This document shows, in pieces, positions 63,501 through 64,000 of a stretch of DNA of 64,000 bases; the first letter of the stretch is position 1, and every line of letters begins with the position of its first letter. The notes under the pieces are model-generated. The model saw only the letters and a program-made list of their open reading frames with translations, did no database searches and was not told the DNA's origin. The stretch comes from Strix aluco (taxonomy: Eukaryota; Chordata; Aves; Strigiformes; Strigidae), in contig NC_133935.1 in NCBI RefSeq assembly GCF_031877795.1, positions 74,108,303 through 74,172,302 on the forward strand. The letters are read 5' to 3'. A program made the translations under genes and the position numbers.

Positions 63501-64000
63501 CTTCATTTAGTTCTTAATTAACATTTGAAGGTAAATTGGTGATTCTTACAACTTAACAAAATGACATTGCTTAGAATCGACTTCCAAGGTTGGTTCTTCT
63601 GTTGCTTATTACTTAATTTTTTCTTACTTTTATATATACATAAAAAGGAATCTCATTATGGGTGTTAAATACCAGGAGCAAATAAAGTATAAATCTATTT
63701 ATATTCTAGGTTTCCTATAAGTAGCGTGAAGTAGTAGTGCCATTTAAAAAATACATATAATCTTTGAAGTGTGCTTCCTTCACTGTCAGGGAGCCAGGAT
63801 GATCATTGGTAGGCTTTGTCTGGGCTAGACTTAGCAGTCCTGTTGAAACTTGAATGATCTGATTTTCAAGTGTGTATCTTCTATGACTGTAAACTTAGAT
63901 ACTTTAGGGAATGGTGAACAGGGTAATGAAACTGGAAGTGAATTCAGATAATTTAACTTCCAGTGCTCTTTCATGAGGTTTTTTATTTAACACAGTATTC

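Larger units (their letters stand above)
29900..64000 (+). other. SRPK2: SRPK2 transcription unit, 5' portion (partial gene)
   Basis: This is the plus-strand gene body of SR-protein kinase 2. It begins in the CpG island, with the exact start site unknown, and runs off the right edge. Two coding exons are visible (30237-30252 and 30383-30467). From 30468 onward everything appears to be one very long intron. The kinase-domain exons lie outside the window. Confidence 0.85.
36001..64000 (+). other. SRPK2: SRPK2 long intron, remainder to the window edge
   Basis: This is about 28 kb of AT-rich intron in which I could recognise no exon, gene or transposable-element family. It contains homopolymer tracts (A24 at 39964-39987, T16 at 46010-46025, A16 at 60519-60534) and a pyrimidine-rich stretch near 63230-63490. 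The proline-rich exon expected to follow in SRPK2 was looked for and not seen. Open frames in this stretch are short and lack recognisable protein similarity. Confidence 0.55.

Overview
This window is vertebrate nuclear DNA, most probably from a bird. The evidence is three CR1-type LINE fragments with the avian 3' end, a degraded LTR of a type common in bird genomes, compact CpG-island promoters in AT-rich surroundings, and exons that read clearly as two vertebrate genes. No operon, CRISPR, plasmid or prokaryotic feature is present, and no convincing tRNA or other structured RNA gene was seen.

Left part (1 to about 8.7 kb): the 5' half of PUS7 on the minus strand. PUS7 is the TruD-family pseudouridine synthase 7. 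Four coding exons (4554-4190, 2298-2214, 2100-1999, 1087-943) join in frame to give about the first 232 residues. A non-coding 5' UTR exon (5300-5225) carries in-frame stops that fix the start codon. Exon 1 ends at a strong donor (8314) inside a CpG island. The catalytic TruD domain lies mostly beyond the left edge. A degraded solo LTR sits in the intron between the two non-coding exons.

Middle part (about 8.9 to 29.7 kb): intergenic DNA between two divergent promoters. It holds one young-looking 5'-truncated CR1 flanked by a 9-bp direct repeat, one older CR1 3' tail, an 18-base C tract and no recognisable gene.

Right part (about 29.7 to 64 kb): the 5' end of SRPK2 (SR-protein kinase 2) on the plus strand. 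A CpG island leads into a tiny first coding exon (5 codons plus 1 base), a 130-bp intron built partly of a 5-bp tandem repeat, and a second exon encoding a basic N-terminus. A very long intron then runs off the window. It contains one old CR1 copy, homopolymer tracts, a small perfect hairpin and a pyrimidine-rich stretch, but no further exon I can support.

The two genes are neighbours in other vertebrates. PUS7 modifies RNA uridines, and SRPK2 phosphorylates SR splicing factors. Their head-to-head orientation here differs from the tandem order I recall for human chromosome 7. I found no convincing undescribed system. The most useful leads are the PUS7 orientation, the pentamer-repeat intron at the SRPK2 start, a lineage-specific insertion in the SRPK2 N-terminus, and an in-frame tandem splice donor in PUS7.
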